From assembly GCF_032598905.1 (NCBI RefSeq), contig NZ_CP122458.1, forward strand, positions 4,278,001-4,342,000: 64,000 nucleotides of DNA, in the 5' to 3' direction. Below the pieces are notes generated by a model. That model did no database searches. It saw nothing but the letters and a program-made list of their open reading frames with translations, and was not told where the DNA came from. Below, in pieces: positions 43,425-53,328 of the stretch; position 1 is the stretch's first letter; each line of letters starts with the position of its first letter. The DNA comes from Streptomyces sp. 11x1 (lineage in GTDB: Bacteria; Actinomycetota; Actinomycetes; Streptomycetales; Streptomycetaceae). Position numbers and translations under genes: made by a program.

Positions 43425-45170
43425 TTACCCCCCGAGCAGGGCCCGCACCCGCTCCTGCCCCACCGCCATCAGCAGCGTGGGCAGTCGCGGCCCCGTGTCC
43501 CGCCCGACGAGCAGGTGGTACAGCAGGGCGAAGAACGACCGCTGGGCGGTCTTGATCTCCGGCGGCAGCTCCTTGGGCGTGGCGTCCGCCGAGAACCCGG
43601 CCTGCACCTTGGGCACGCCGTAGACGAGGTGCGTCAGCCCGTCCAGCGACCAGTGCTCGGCGAGCCCGTCGAGCAGCAGCCGCAGCGACTGCTGGGACGC
43701 CTCGTCGAGCGACTTCAGCAGCTCGGCGTCGGCCTCCTCGCGCACGATGGTCCGCTGGTCGGCGGGCACCTGGGTGTTGATCCAGGCCTCGGCCTTGTCG
43801 AGCCGGGGCCGCACCTCGTCGAGGCCGGCGAGCGGGTCGGTGGGGTCGAGTTCGCTGAGGATGCGCAGGGTCTGGTCCTCGGCGCCCGCGGTGATGTCGG
43901 CGACGGACGCGAGGGTCCGGTACGGCATCGGGCGGGGCGTGCGGGGCAGCTCACCGGCGGCCGTGCGCACCGCGCGGGAGTGCGCGGCGACATCGGCCGG
44001 CAGGGCGGAACCGTCCGCGACCTTGGCGTCGAGCTTGTCCCACTCGTCGTAGAGCCGCTGGATCTCCTGGTCGAAGGCGATCTTGAAGGACTGGTTGGGC
44101 CGGCGGCGGGCGTAGAGCCAGCGCAGCAGCTGCGGCTCCATGATCTTCAGCGCGTCGGCGGGCGTGGGCACGCCGCCCTTGGACGACGACATCTTGGCCA
44201 TGCCGCTGATGCCGACGAAGGCGTACATCGGCCCGATGGGCTGCTCGCCGCCGAAGATCCCGACGATCTGCCCGCCGACCTGGAAGCTGGACCCGGGCGA
44301 GGAGTGGTCGACGCCGCTCGGCTCGAAGACGACGCCCTCGTACGCCCACCGCATCGGCCAGTCGACCTTCCAGACGAGCTTGCCGCGGTTGAACTCGTTG
44401 AGCGCGACGGTCTCGGAGAAGCCGCAGGCGGTGCAGGTGTAGGTCAGCTCGGTGGTGTCGTCGTCGTAGGCGGTGACGGTGGTGAGGTCCTTGCCGCAAC
44501 CGCCGCAGTAGGGCTTGTACGGGAAGTACCCGGCGGTGCCGGAGCTGCCGTCGTCCTCACCGGCGGCGCCGGAACCCTCCGCGGCCTCCAGCTCGGCCTC
44601 GTCGACCGGCTTCTGGGACTGCTGCTTCTTGGGCGGGGCCTTCTTGGTGCGGTACTGGTCGAGGATCGCGTCGATGTCGCCGCGGTGCTTCATGGCGTGC
44701 AGGATCTGCGCGCGGTAGACCCCGGAGGTGTACTGCGCGGTCTGGCTGATCCCGTCGAACTCGACGCCCATCTCGGCGAGCGCGTCGACCATCGCCGCCT
44801 TGAAGTGCTCGGCCCAGTTGGGGTGGGCGGAGCCGTGGGGGGCGGGCACGGAGGTGAGCGGCTTGCCGATGTGCTCGGCCCAGGACGCGTCGACGCCTTC
44901 GACTCCGGCCGGGACCTTGCGGTAGCGGTCGTAGTCGTCCCAGGAGATCAGATGCCGGACCTGGTGCCCGCGACGGCGCACCTCATCGGCGACCAGGTGC
45001 GGGGTCATGACCTCGCGGAGGTTGCCGAGGTGGATCGGGCCGGACGGCGACAGCCCGGACGCGACGACAACGGGTTTGCCCGGGGCCCGACGCTCCGACT
45101 CCTCGATGACCTCATCCGCGAAACGGGAGACCCAGTCGGTGGTCTCGGTGCTCTGAGCCACGATCGGCAC
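43425..45170 (-). CDS. lysS: Lysyl-tRNA synthetase, class I
   Basis: A 581-residue class I (archaeal-type) enzyme: HIGH motif PSGPIHLGN at about 42-50, KMSKS motif AKMSSSKGGVP, and a zinc site CGGCGKD with CTACGF. GTG 45170 after AGAGGAC was chosen; the longer upstream frame has no family character. It attaches lysine to its tRNA and is unrelated in fold to class II LysRS. An acidic insert near 190-225 (EAAEGSGAAGEDDGSS) is unusual in charge but probably a surface loop. Confidence 0.95.
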   Translation of the reverse strand: MPIVAQSTETTDWVSRFADEVIEESERRAPGKPVVVASGLSPSGPIHLGNLREVMTPHLVADEVRRRGHQVRHLISWDDYDRYRKVPAGVEGVDASWAEHIGKPLTSVPAPHGSAHPNWAEHFKAAMVDALAEMGVEFDGISQTAQYTSGVYRAQILHAMKHRGDIDAILDQYRTKKAPPKKQQSQKPVDEAELEAAEGSGAAGEDDGSSGTAGYFPYKPYCGGCGKDLTTVTAYDDDTTELTYTCTACGFSETVALNEFNRGKLVWKVDWPMRWAYEGVVFEPSGVDHSSPGSSFQVGGQIVGIFGGEQPIGPMYAFVGISGMAKMSSSKGGVPTPADALKIMEPQLLRWLYARRRPNQSFKIAFDQEIQRLYDEWDKLDAKVADGSALPADVAAHSRAVRTAAGELPRTPRPMPYRTLASVADITAGAEDQTLRILSELDPTDPLAGLDEVRPRLDKAEAWINTQVPADQRTIVREEADAELLKSLDEASQQSLRLLLDGLAEHWSLDGLTHLVYGVPKVQAGFSADATPKELPPEIKTAQRSFFALLYHLLVGRDTGPRLPTLLMAVGQERVRALLGG

Positions 45171-45284
45171 GTCCTCTTTTTCTGGTTGCTCCACCGCAGC
45201 CGGTACGGTCGCACGGCTGTCCGGCCCCATTCTCCCAGCTCTCCCCGCAACCACGAAAACGCATTGTCCTCAGCGGGCGCCGCC

Positions 45285-45344
45285 GGATGCGGAACCGCTG
45301 GGATGCGGAACCGCGGGATGTGGAACCGCAGGATGCGGAGCCGC
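45285..45344. repeat. Four-copy 15-base tandem repeat upstream of lysS
   Basis: GGATGCGGAACCGC-like units begin at 45285, 45301, 45316 and 45331. They lie between the lysS start and the upstream gene's stop, where the lysS promoter should be. Confidence 0.85.
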
Positions 45345-45370
45345 CTCGCGACCGGGCCCGCGACTACGAG

Positions 45371-46033
45371 TCAGTTCCACACCCTGATGTCGAGGGTGAC
45401 GCTGGCACCGCCGTTGATCACGTCGCTGACGGTGACCCAGGACCACCGTTTCTCGGAGGTCTGGACGCAGAGCTCCAACCCGTCACTCAGCTGGTCGGCG
45501 TCGACCAACTGGCTGAACGCGGTCTGCCGGTCACAGGTCCCGGGGTCGGGTGTCTGCCCGGTGACCACGGCGATCTGCCGGTTCCGGAGTCCGCTGTACA
45601 GCCACAGATCGTTGCCCGCCGCCTGGTTCTGCCGCACTCCCCAGTTGTCCGCGTGCGAGTCGAGGTCGATGCTGTAGTTCGTGTTGAGGGGAACTCCGTT
45701 CTGCTCCCGGCGGACCTCCGACGTGGCGTTCTGCGCGCTCGGTTCCCCGCCGGGGCCCTGCTGCTGGCCCGAGGGGCTCGCGGTGACGGTGACGGTGGCG
45801 CCGGGCTTGGCGTCACCGGCCTCGACCTGCACGGTGAACGTGTTGGTCGCGTTGCCGAAGAGCACGGTGATCACGGCCGCGCCCACCGTCGCGACGACCC
45901 CGAGCAGCGCGGGTACCAGCCATGAGGCCCGCCCGCGCGACGCGGTACGGCTCCCGGGCTCCCCTTCCGGCGGCGTCGGCGGCAGCGGCATCGCCGACGT
46001 ACGGGTGTCGGGCGTCGTTCCGTTGTCCGTCAT
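45371..46033 (-). CDS. Hypothetical single-pass membrane protein
   Basis: A 220-residue protein: a Pro/Thr-rich cytoplasmic leader, one membrane segment ([21 protein letters not shown], about 38-58), and an extracytoplasmic domain of about 150 residues with two cysteines (GTCDRQ, LELCVQ) that could pair. ATG at 46033. No recognised family. It is upstream of lysS on the same strand and divergent from argS. Confidence 0.7.
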   Translation of the reverse strand: MTDNGTTPDTRTSAMPLPPTPPEGEPGSRTASRGRASWLVPALLGVVATVGAAVITVLFGNATNTFTVQVEAGDAKPGATVTVTASPSGQQQGPGGEPSAQNATSEVRREQNGVPLNTNYSIDLDSHADNWGVRQNQAAGNDLWLYSGLRNRQIAVVTGQTPDPGTCDRQTAFSQLVDADQLSDGLELCVQTSEKRWSWVTVSDVINGGASVTLDIRVWN

Positions 46034-46280
46034 GCTTTCCCCCGATGTCTCCTCAGGCGCGAGAGCGCGTACCGGGAAGGTAGAAGAGCCGCCCGGCCCT
46101 GATCTCTCAACTTGCCATAATGAGCAAAACACTTCGAATGCGACTGTTCGGGCTATGCCCAGTGCCCGCTTGGGCGACACTTCCTTTCGGCGCCCCGGAC
46201 CCCGCCCGAGAAAATCGCTTTGCCCCCCATGGGATACTGGCGTGTCTATCCATCCCCACGAGGAGAACGGCACCCACCCC

Positions 46281-48062
46281 ATGGCCCCGGTCACGTCCCT
46301 CACCGCCTCCGTCCACCAGCGCCTCGCAACCGCCCTCTCGGCCACCCTGCCGGAGGCCGCTGCGGACCCGCTGCTGCGACGCAGCGACCGGGCGGACTAC
46401 CAGGCGAACGGGATCCTCGCGCTCGCCAAGAAGGCCAAGGCCAACCCCAGGGAGCTGGCGACCCAGGTCGTCGCCCAGGTGGAGTCCGGCGAGCTGATCA
46501 AGGAGATCGAGGTCTCCGGCCCCGGCTTCCTCAACATCACCCTCACCGACGGCGCGATCACCGAGAACCTCGCCGCGCGGTACGCGGACGACACCGGTCG
46601 GCTCGGCGTCCCCACGGCGGAGCGCCCCGGCACCACGGTCATCGACTACGCCCAGCCGAACGTGGCGAAGGAGATGCACGTCGGTCACCTCCGGTCCGCC
46701 GTGATCGGTGACGCGGTCGTGCAGATCCTGGAGTTCACCGGCGAGAACGTGGTCCGCAGGCACCACATCGGCGACTGGGGCACCCAGTTCGGCATGCTCA
46801 TCCAGTATCTGGACGAGCACCCGCACGAGCTGGACCACAAGGAGTCCGACGGCGACCTCCAGGCGTCCGGCGAGGCCGCGATGTCCAACCTGGACCGGCT
46901 GTACAAGACGGCCAGGAAGCTCTTCGACTCCGACGAGGAGTTCAAGACGCGGGCCCGGCGCAGGGTGGTCGACCTCCAGGCCGGCGACCCGCACACCCTC
47001 GCCACGTGGCAGAAGTTCGTCGACGAGTCGAAGATCTACTTCTTCTCCGTCTTCGAGAAGCTCGACATGGACATCCGGGACGCCGACATCGTCGGCGAAT
47101 CGGGCTACAACGACATGCTCGCGGAGACCTGCCGCCTCCTGGAGGAGCAGGGCGTGGCCGTCCGCTCGGAGGGCGCGCTGTGCGTCTTCTTCGACGACAT
47201 CAAGGGCCCGGACGGCAACCCGGTCCCGCTGATCGTGCAGAAGTCCGACGGCGGCTACGGCTACGCGGCCACCGACCTGTCCGCCATCAGGGACCGCGTC
47301 TTCAACCTGAAGGCGAACTCCCTGCTGTACGTCGTCGACGCCCGCCAGTCCCTGCACTTCAAGATGGTCTTCGAGACCGCGCGCAGGGCGGGCTGGCTCA
47401 ACGACGAGGACGTCAAGGCGTTCCAGCTGGCCTTCGGCACGGTTCTCGGCAAGGACGGCAAGCCGTTCAAGACCCGTGAGGGCGAGACGGTCCGTCTGGT
47501 CGACCTGCTCGACGAGGCGATCGACCGTGCCACGACCGTCGTCCGGGAGAAGGCCGAGAAGGTGGGCCTGACCGAGCAGGAGATCGTCGAGAACGGCCGT
47601 TACGTCGGCATCGGCGCCGTCAAGTACGCGGACCTCTCCACCTCCGCCGTCCGGGACTACAAGTTCGACCTGGACCAGATGGTCTCGCTGAACGGCGACA
47701 CGTCCGTCTACCTGCAGTACGCGTACGCCCGGATCCAGTCGATCCTCCGCAAGGCGGGCCAGGCCCGCCCGGCCGCCCACCCGGAGCTCGAACTGGCCCC
47801 GGCCGAGCGCGCGCTGGGCCTGCACCTGGACCAGTTCGGCGAGACCGTGGCCGAGGTCGCGGAGTCGTACGAGCCGCACAAGCTGGCCGCGTACCTCTTC
47901 AAGCTGGCGACCCTGCTGACCGCGTTCTACGACCAGTGCCCGGTCCTGAAGGCCGACACCCCGGCGCAGGTGGAGAACCGTCTGTTCCTGGTCGACCTGA
48001 CGGCCCGCACCCTGCACCGGGGCATGGCCCTGCTGGGCATCAGGACACCCGACAAGCTCTGA
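46281..48062 (+). CDS. argS: Arginyl-tRNA synthetase
   Basis: A 593-residue class I synthetase: N-terminal Add-1 domain ([15 protein letters not shown]), HIGH-type motif [16 protein letters not shown], and a C-terminal anticodon domain ending [13 protein letters not shown]. As in many ArgRS, the canonical KMSKS is weakly kept ([13 protein letters not shown]). GGAGAACGG precedes ATG 46281. It is divergent from the upstream hypothetical gene. Confidence 0.96.
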   Translation: MAPVTSLTASVHQRLATALSATLPEAAADPLLRRSDRADYQANGILALAKKAKANPRELATQVVAQVESGELIKEIEVSGPGFLNITLTDGAITENLAARYADDTGRLGVPTAERPGTTVIDYAQPNVAKEMHVGHLRSAVIGDAVVQILEFTGENVVRRHHIGDWGTQFGMLIQYLDEHPHELDHKESDGDLQASGEAAMSNLDRLYKTARKLFDSDEEFKTRARRRVVDLQAGDPHTLATWQKFVDESKIYFFSVFEKLDMDIRDADIVGESGYNDMLAETCRLLEEQGVAVRSEGALCVFFDDIKGPDGNPVPLIVQKSDGGYGYAATDLSAIRDRVFNLKANSLLYVVDARQSLHFKMVFETARRAGWLNDEDVKAFQLAFGTVLGKDGKPFKTREGETVRLVDLLDEAIDRATTVVREKAEKVGLTEQEIVENGRYVGIGAVKYADLSTSAVRDYKFDLDQMVSLNGDTSVYLQYAYARIQSILRKAGQARPAAHPELELAPAERALGLHLDQFGETVAEVAESYEPHKLAAYLFKLATLLTAFYDQCPVLKADTPAQVENRLFLVDLTARTLHRGMALLGIRTPDKL

Positions 48063-48083
48063 CCCCGACCGGGAAGAGCGCGA

Positions 48084-48138
48084 GAACGGAACAGAGAGCG
48101 GACCGCCGGTGCATGGCGGCCCGCTCTCTGTTCCGTTC
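48084..48138. terminator. Perfect 18-bp argS terminator
   Basis: GAACGGAACAGAGAGCGG (48084-48101) pairs fully with CCGCTCTCTGTTCCGTTC (48121-48138); the loop can form a smaller ACCGCC/GGCGG hairpin. It lies 22 bases after the argS stop. Confidence 0.92.
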
Positions 48139-48229
48139 GTGGTACCGCTCAGCCGTCCGGGAGACGGCAGTGCCCATCGGGTCACCACCGGTCGGGCCGC
48201 TGTCAGTGGTGGCCCCTACAGTCACACCC

Positions 48230-49039
48230 ATGGCGACACTTCCCAACCCGCTGCCCCAGCTGGCGGCCGACCCGAGCGGGCGTGTGCTCGGGCTTGAGAT
48301 CCCGCTCCCGCAGGGGAGGTTGATCGACACGACGGACGACGGCCCGTGGCGCGAGCCACTGCTGTGGTGCGCGGACGAGACGGCGACGCCGGGCACCTGG
48401 GCGGCCGTCCAGCCCGCCCGCCGCACGGTGGGCCTCCTCCCGGTGCTGCTGGACGTCGGCGACCGCCAGGGCGGTCCGCGGGACTGGGAGTTGCTGCCCG
48501 GCGAGATGTCCTACCCCGGCGACCACGACGCCGACGAGATCCTGGCCGAGTTCTGGGACGCGTACGCCACCGTCGAGGACCCCGAGTGGTCGGGCCTCGC
48601 CGCACCCCCGGCCTCCGCCCCGGACACGGCGCCCGACCCCGACGCCCTCGCCGTGGAGACGGCCGACGCCCTCGTCAAGGACCCCTCCCGGCTGAAGGAC
48701 CCGCGCCTCGCCCTCGTCTTCGCCCGCCGCAGCGCCGACATCCCGGCGGCCATCGGCTGGACCGGCCCGACGAACCACGAGAACGACGTGGCGAGGCTCT
48801 GCGCGGTCCTGCGCTCCTGGGAGGACCGCTTCGGCATACGCGTGGTCGCCCTCGCCTACGACCACCTCGTCCTCTCCGTGGCCACCCCGCCCACTACCGA
48901 GGCCGAGGCCGAAGCCGTGGCCGCCGAACACTTCGCCTTCTGCCCCGACAGCATCTGGCAGGGCACACCCGACGGCACCCGCGCCTCCTACGCCCGCACC
49001 CTCCTCGGCGAGCCCGTCTGGTCCTTCTGGTGGGACTGA
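48230..49039 (+). CDS. DUF4253 domain protein
   Basis: A 269-residue cytoplasmic protein. The C-terminal 110 residues (PAAIGWTGPTNHENDVARLC, then RFGIRVVALAYDHLVLSV) follow the DUF4253 pattern. No ribosome site; a TACAGT element ends seven bases before the ATG, as in leaderless streptomycete genes. Function unknown. Confidence 0.8.
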   Translation: MATLPNPLPQLAADPSGRVLGLEIPLPQGRLIDTTDDGPWREPLLWCADETATPGTWAAVQPARRTVGLLPVLLDVGDRQGGPRDWELLPGEMSYPGDHDADEILAEFWDAYATVEDPEWSGLAAPPASAPDTAPDPDALAVETADALVKDPSRLKDPRLALVFARRSADIPAAIGWTGPTNHENDVARLCAVLRSWEDRFGIRVVALAYDHLVLSVATPPTTEAEAEAVAAEHFAFCPDSIWQGTPDGTRASYARTLLGEPVWSFWWD

Positions 49040-49090
49040 GGCCGTACGGACACGCCGCCACGCAAGGGCCGCACAAGGCACAGTGGCCCC

Positions 49091-49906
49091 ATGGTGAGCA
49101 TGGATGAGCGAGGGCTGGACCGCGACGGAACGATCGCACGCGAAGGCGCGCTGGACCGCGTGCCGACGGCGTTCGTCCCCGTCGTCGATGCCGCCCGCGC
49201 TCACCTCACGGAGACGTTCGGCGGACGGCGACTGCACAGCGCCTACCTCTACGGCAGCATCCCCCGCGGCACCGCCACCCCCGGCGTCTCCGACCTCGAC
49301 CTCCAACTGGCCCTCCACGACGAGCCCACCGAAGCCAACCGGGTCGACGCCACAGCGATCGAGGCCGCCCTCGACCGCGCGTTCCCGCAGATCGACGGCG
49401 TGGGGATTCTGCTGACCAGCACTCGGGTTCTCCTCAGCGACCTCGAACGTCACGACGGCGGCTTCTTCATCGCCTGCCTCTGCACCCCGTTGCTGGGCCC
49501 CGACCTCGCGGCACAGCTGCCCCGCTACCGCCCCACAGCCCTGCTCGCGCGGGAGACCAACGGTGACCTCGCCCGCGTCCTTCCGCGCTGGCGAGCCAGG
49601 GCAGCCGAAGCCACCACGGACGCCGAACTCCGGCTCCTCGGCCGTCTCGTCGGCCGCCGCCTCGTCCGCACCGGCTTCACCCTGGTCATGCCCCGATGGG
49701 GCGGCTGGACCAGCGACCTCGACCAGTCCGCCGAGATCTTCGGCGACCACTACCCCGAGCGCGCCGAGCAGATGCGCGTCGCCGCATCCGTCGGTCGCGC
49801 GCCCTCACCCGACCCGGCGCCGCTCGGGATGCTCATCGACGACCTCGGCCCGTGGCTCGCGGCCGAATACACAGCCGTGCACGGCGAGAAAGCCCCGCGT
49901 CCCTGA
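49091..49906 (+). CDS. Nucleotidyltransferase-fold protein
   Basis: A 271-residue protein with the Pol-beta-type motif YGSIPRGTATPGVSDLDLQL (GS, then DxD), followed by a helical C-terminal domain as in aminoglycoside adenylyltransferases and related MNT-type proteins. The two metal-binding Asp residues are present, so it may be active. Substrate unknown. No ribosome site is obvious. Confidence 0.82.
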   Translation: MVSMDERGLDRDGTIAREGALDRVPTAFVPVVDAARAHLTETFGGRRLHSAYLYGSIPRGTATPGVSDLDLQLALHDEPTEANRVDATAIEAALDRAFPQIDGVGILLTSTRVLLSDLERHDGGFFIACLCTPLLGPDLAAQLPRYRPTALLARETNGDLARVLPRWRARAAEATTDAELRLLGRLVGRRLVRTGFTLVMPRWGGWTSDLDQSAEIFGDHYPERAEQMRVAASVGRAPSPDPAPLGMLIDDLGPWLAAEYTAVHGEKAPRP

Positions 49907-49926
49907 CGGGCCGGGCCCGTTCCTCC

Positions 49927-51207
49927 TCACCCCCGCAACCCCGCCCCCAACCGCCGCAGCCCCTCTCGGATCTCCTCCGGTGTCTGCGTCACGAAGCAGA
50001 GCCGCAGCGTCGACCGGTCGGGCTCACCGGCGTAGAACGGCGCCCCGGGCACGTACGCCACGTCCCGCGCGACGACCCGCGGGAGCAGCGCGCCGGTGTC
50101 GTGGGAGGAGGGGAGGCGGGCCCACAGGAACATGCCGCCCTCGGGACGGTTCCAGGTGGAGCCCTCCGGGAGCGCTTCGGCGAGACCCGCGAGCATCGCG
50201 TCGCGCCGCTCCCGGTACGCGTCGGCGACCCCGGCGACATGGGCGTCCAGATCACGGTCGGCCAGATACCGCGCCGCCGCGAGCTGGTTGACGGTCGGCG
50301 TGTGCAGATCGGCGGCCTGCTTGGCCACCGCGCACGCCCGCCGCAGCCCCTCCGGCGCGCGCAGCCAGCCCAGCCGCATCCCGGGGGCCATGACCTTGGA
50401 GAAGGAGCCCAGCAACGCCGTACGGTCCTCGGCGCCCGGGTACGAGGCGATCCACGGCACACGGTCGCCCTCGAAGCGCAGTTCGCCGTACGGGTCGTCC
50501 TCGACGATCCACAGTCCCCGCCGGGCGGCGACGGAGGCGACGGCCGTCCGCCGCTCGGCGGGGAGCGTGCGCCCGGTGGGGTTCTGGAAGGTGGGCACGG
50601 TGTAGAAGAGCTTGGGCCGGTGCCGTACCACCGACTCCTCCAGCGCCACCGGATCCACCCCGTGCGCGTCGCCCGGCACGGCCATCACCTGCGCCCCCGC
50701 GAACCGGAACGCCTGAAGGGCCGCGAGATAGCAGGGGTCCTCGACCAGGACGACGTCCCCCGGTTCCAGCAGCGCGGTGGCGAGCAGCGACAGCCCCTGC
50801 TGCGACCCCGTGGTGACGAGCACTCCGTCCGCGCCGGTCGGCAGCCCGCGCGCCCCGTACCGCGCCGCGAGCGCTGCCCGGAGCACCGGCTCGCCCTCGG
50901 TCGTCGCGTACTGCAGCGCGCGCCCCGCGGACTCGGCGAGCACATCGCGGTAGGCGGCCGCTATCCCCTCCGTGTCGAACAGCTCGGGCGCGGGCAACCC
51001 ACCCGCGAAGTTGACGACTTCGGGACGCGAGGTGACGGCGAGGATGTCCCGAACGGGGGAACCCCCGACGGCCGCGACCCGCCGGGCGAAGCCGGGCACG
51101 GCCGCCCCGGCGCCCGCCCCGCTCTCGTCCCCCGAACCGCCCCCGGTCCCCGTCTTCGCGGCAAACCCCACGTCATACGCGGCACGCTCGGCATCCACGG
51201 CACCCAT
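49927..51207 (-). CDS. PLP-dependent aminotransferase (MocR-like aminotransferase fold, no DNA-binding domain)
   Basis: A 426-residue aminotransferase: VNFAGGLPAPELFD near residue 70, TVPTFQNPTGRTLPAERR, and the lysine motif GSFSKVMAPGMRLGWLRAP. This subgroup includes 2-aminoadipate/aromatic aminotransferases. The first 45 residues are Gly/Ala-rich. It is divergent from a kinase-fold gene, with a palindrome between them at 51268-51290. Confidence 0.9.
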   Translation of the reverse strand: MGAVDAERAAYDVGFAAKTGTGGGSGDESGAGAGAAVPGFARRVAAVGGSPVRDILAVTSRPEVVNFAGGLPAPELFDTEGIAAAYRDVLAESAGRALQYATTEGEPVLRAALAARYGARGLPTGADGVLVTTGSQQGLSLLATALLEPGDVVLVEDPCYLAALQAFRFAGAQVMAVPGDAHGVDPVALEESVVRHRPKLFYTVPTFQNPTGRTLPAERRTAVASVAARRGLWIVEDDPYGELRFEGDRVPWIASYPGAEDRTALLGSFSKVMAPGMRLGWLRAPEGLRRACAVAKQAADLHTPTVNQLAAARYLADRDLDAHVAGVADAYRERRDAMLAGLAEALPEGSTWNRPEGGMFLWARLPSSHDTGALLPRVVARDVAYVPGAPFYAGEPDRSTLRLCFVTQTPEEIREGLRRLGAGLRG

Positions 51208-51267
51208 CCCACGGCTCCTTCGCCACTCCGGGACGGCACCGTCCCGCCCCTGCCCGCACCCTAGCCA

Positions 51268-51290
51268 GGTAGATGTCCCCTACATCCACC
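51268..51290. promoter_or_regulatory. Operator-like palindrome between divergent genes
   Basis: GGTAGATGT (51268-51276), CCCCT, ACATCCACC (51282-51290): 9+5+9 with one mismatch. It lies 60 bases upstream of the aminotransferase and 45 bases upstream of the kinase-fold gene. No regulator gene is adjacent. Confidence 0.5.
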
Positions 51291-51334
51291 AGTTTCGCGA
51301 TGCGGACGCCCCCGCCACCCCCTAGGCTGCGCGC

Positions 51335-52267
51335 ATGCTGCCCAGCGTGGACACGAACGACGAGTTGCAAGAAGTCGTCGGTGACGAGGCGCTGCTGCGT
51401 CCGGCTGCCCAGGATCTCTGCGGCTCGCTCGGTCTCGCAGGCGCGAGGATCGTACGTTTTCCCGAGGGCTCGCTGCCGGTGTACGCCGTCGGCGACTCCC
51501 TCGTCCTCAAGCTGTATCCGGCTTTCGAAGCCGCGCAAGCGGTCCGCGAGGCCCGCCTGTTGTCGATCCTGTGGGGCAAACTCCCCATCCCCACACCGAG
51601 GTTGCACTCGGCGGACCAGTACAAGAACGGCTGGCGCTATGTGCTGATGTCCCGGCTGCCCGGCGAGGACCTCAACGAGGTCTGGTCCCGGATCCCCCCG
51701 CCGGACCAGGAACGTATCGTCGCCGAGGCCGCCGAGGGACTGGCCGCCCTGCACGCCCTGGACGCCTCGCCGGTCGTCCCGCTCACCGGGCCGCCGGACT
51801 GGGGCCGGTTCATCGCCGCCCAGCGCGCGGGGGCGGTCGAGCAGCACCGGAGCGGCGGTCTCACGGAGCCGTGGCTCGAACAGATCCCGGACTTCCTGCG
51901 CTCGGTGCCCCTGACCGCCGCGCGCCGCCCGGTGCTGCTGCACACGGAGTTCATGCGTGAGCACCTCACCGTCGACCCCCATGACGGCTGGCGCCTGACG
52001 GGCCTCTTCGACTTCGAGCCGGCGATGGTCGGCGACCCCGCCTACGACTTCGTCAGCGTCGGCCTCTACCTCACCCGGGCCGACCCCGCCCTCCTGAAAC
52101 TCTTCTACGAGGCCTACGGCCACCCCCCGTTCGACCCGCGCGAACTGATGACCTACACCCTCCTGCACGTCTACAGCGACCTGAACTGGTACCTGCGCGT
52201 GCTGCCGACCCCACCCAGCAAGACGCTGGAGTCGCTGGCGGAGACGTGGTTCGGAACGGGGGGATGA
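51335..52267 (+). CDS. Aminoglycoside-phosphotransferase-family protein
   Basis: A 310-residue kinase-fold protein: LVLKLYPA supplies the ATP lysine, LLHTEFMREHLTV is the catalytic loop (His-Thr-Glu-Phe in place of HGDLH), and LFDFEPAMVGDPAYDF is the Mg-binding DFE/D motif. Replacement of the catalytic Asp by Glu is odd and could alter activity. TAGGCT ends six bases before the ATG, with no ribosome site, so it may be leaderless. Confidence 0.82.
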   Translation: MLPSVDTNDELQEVVGDEALLRPAAQDLCGSLGLAGARIVRFPEGSLPVYAVGDSLVLKLYPAFEAAQAVREARLLSILWGKLPIPTPRLHSADQYKNGWRYVLMSRLPGEDLNEVWSRIPPPDQERIVAEAAEGLAALHALDASPVVPLTGPPDWGRFIAAQRAGAVEQHRSGGLTEPWLEQIPDFLRSVPLTAARRPVLLHTEFMREHLTVDPHDGWRLTGLFDFEPAMVGDPAYDFVSVGLYLTRADPALLKLFYEAYGHPPFDPRELMTYTLLHVYSDLNWYLRVLPTPPSKTLESLAETWFGTGG

Positions 52268-52293
52268 AGGACAGGGGCGTAGCCCCCGTCCTT
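52267..52293 (+). terminator. Hairpin terminator after the kinase-fold gene
   Basis: AAGGACAGGGGC, GTA, GCCCCCGTCCTT: 12 pairs with one mismatch, starting at the stop codon. It runs into a dispersed repeat. Confidence 0.8.
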
Positions 52294-52345
52294 CAGGGGC
52301 GCGGGGAACTGCGCGAGAAGCCCCACCCACCCGCACCCGACAACG
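52292..52345. repeat. Dispersed GC-rich repeat, copy B (intergenic)
   Basis: TTCAGGGGCGCGGGGAACTG followed by CGCGAG matches copy A at 13525; both lie between genes near a terminator. Downstream the two copies share only CCCGCA/CGACAA-like pieces. Confidence 0.75.
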
Positions 52346-52358
52346 AACCCAGACCCTC

Positions 52359-53261
52359 CTACCCCTTACGCCCCACCGCCGCATACACATTGATGTCCGC
52401 GTCGGTCACATCGTTGATGTCCCGGTACCGCACCCGCTCGATGTCGTCCATCCCGGCCAGCACATGCGGCTCCACCGCCGGAGGCACCGGCGCACCGTCG
52501 GAGAACCGCCAATGGTGCGCCGGCACCACCCCGGGCTCGTCCACCACGAGCCCACTCTCCTCGAAGAACCGTGCCACCTCGTCCCTGGAACGCAGCACGA
52601 AGGTGAACCCGCGCTTGGTGTAGGTCTCCTGGACCGCGCGGATCTTCGTGGGGTTGAGATCCGCGGTCAGATGACTGAGCACCAGCCGGCTCCCGGCGGG
52701 CAGCGCCTCCACCAGCTCCCGCACCACCGGGTAGGCCTGGTCGTCCTCCACGAAGTGCAGGATCGCCACCAGGCACAGCGCGACCGGCTGGTCGAAGTCG
52801 AGCGTCTTCGCGGCCTGTTCGAGGATGCTCGTCGGCGACTTGAAGTCGGCGTCGATGTAGTTGGTGGCCCCCTCGGGCCCGCTCGTGAGCAACGCGCGCG
52901 CGTGCGCGAGCACCACCGGGTCGTTGTCGACGTACACGACCCGTGAGTCGGGGACGATCGCCTGGGCGATCTGGTGGACGTTCTCTGCGGTCGGCAGCCC
53001 GGTGCCGATGTCGAGGAACTGCCGGATGCCCTCGTCCCGGGCGAGCGTGGTCACCGCGCGGCGCATGAAGTCACGGTTGTGCCGGACGTCCAGATAGCCG
53101 CGCGGATTGGCGGCCAGCGCCGCGCCGGCCGCCTCCCGGTCCACGGGGTAGTTGTCCTTGCCGCCGAGGAAGACGTCGTAGACCCGCGCCGGGTGCGCCT
53201 TGGTGGTGTCGATCCTCTTCCGCAACGCGGCGGGGTCCTGGCTGAGTGCGTCACCGGCCAT
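52359..53261 (-). CDS. SAM-dependent methyltransferase-like protein (DUF574/SAM_MT type)
   Basis: A 300-residue protein: KAHPARVYDVFLGGKDNYPVDRE is the hallmark of this actinobacterial family, with the SAM-binding FLDIGTGLPTAENVH and acidic VYVDNDP. GGGAGAGCCCG before ATG 53261 (MAGDALS) supports this start. Family members are abundant in streptomycetes; targets are unknown. Confidence 0.9.
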   Translation of the reverse strand: MAGDALSQDPAALRKRIDTTKAHPARVYDVFLGGKDNYPVDREAAGAALAANPRGYLDVRHNRDFMRRAVTTLARDEGIRQFLDIGTGLPTAENVHQIAQAIVPDSRVVYVDNDPVVLAHARALLTSGPEGATNYIDADFKSPTSILEQAAKTLDFDQPVALCLVAILHFVEDDQAYPVVRELVEALPAGSRLVLSHLTADLNPTKIRAVQETYTKRGFTFVLRSRDEVARFFEESGLVVDEPGVVPAHHWRFSDGAPVPPAVEPHVLAGMDDIERVRYRDINDVTDADINVYAAVGRKG

Positions 53262-53328
53262 CGGGCTCTCCCTGGGGGGTCGGGTCATTGAACGACCAAC
53301 AACCTAACGCCCCAGGGGAGTTGCCGCC

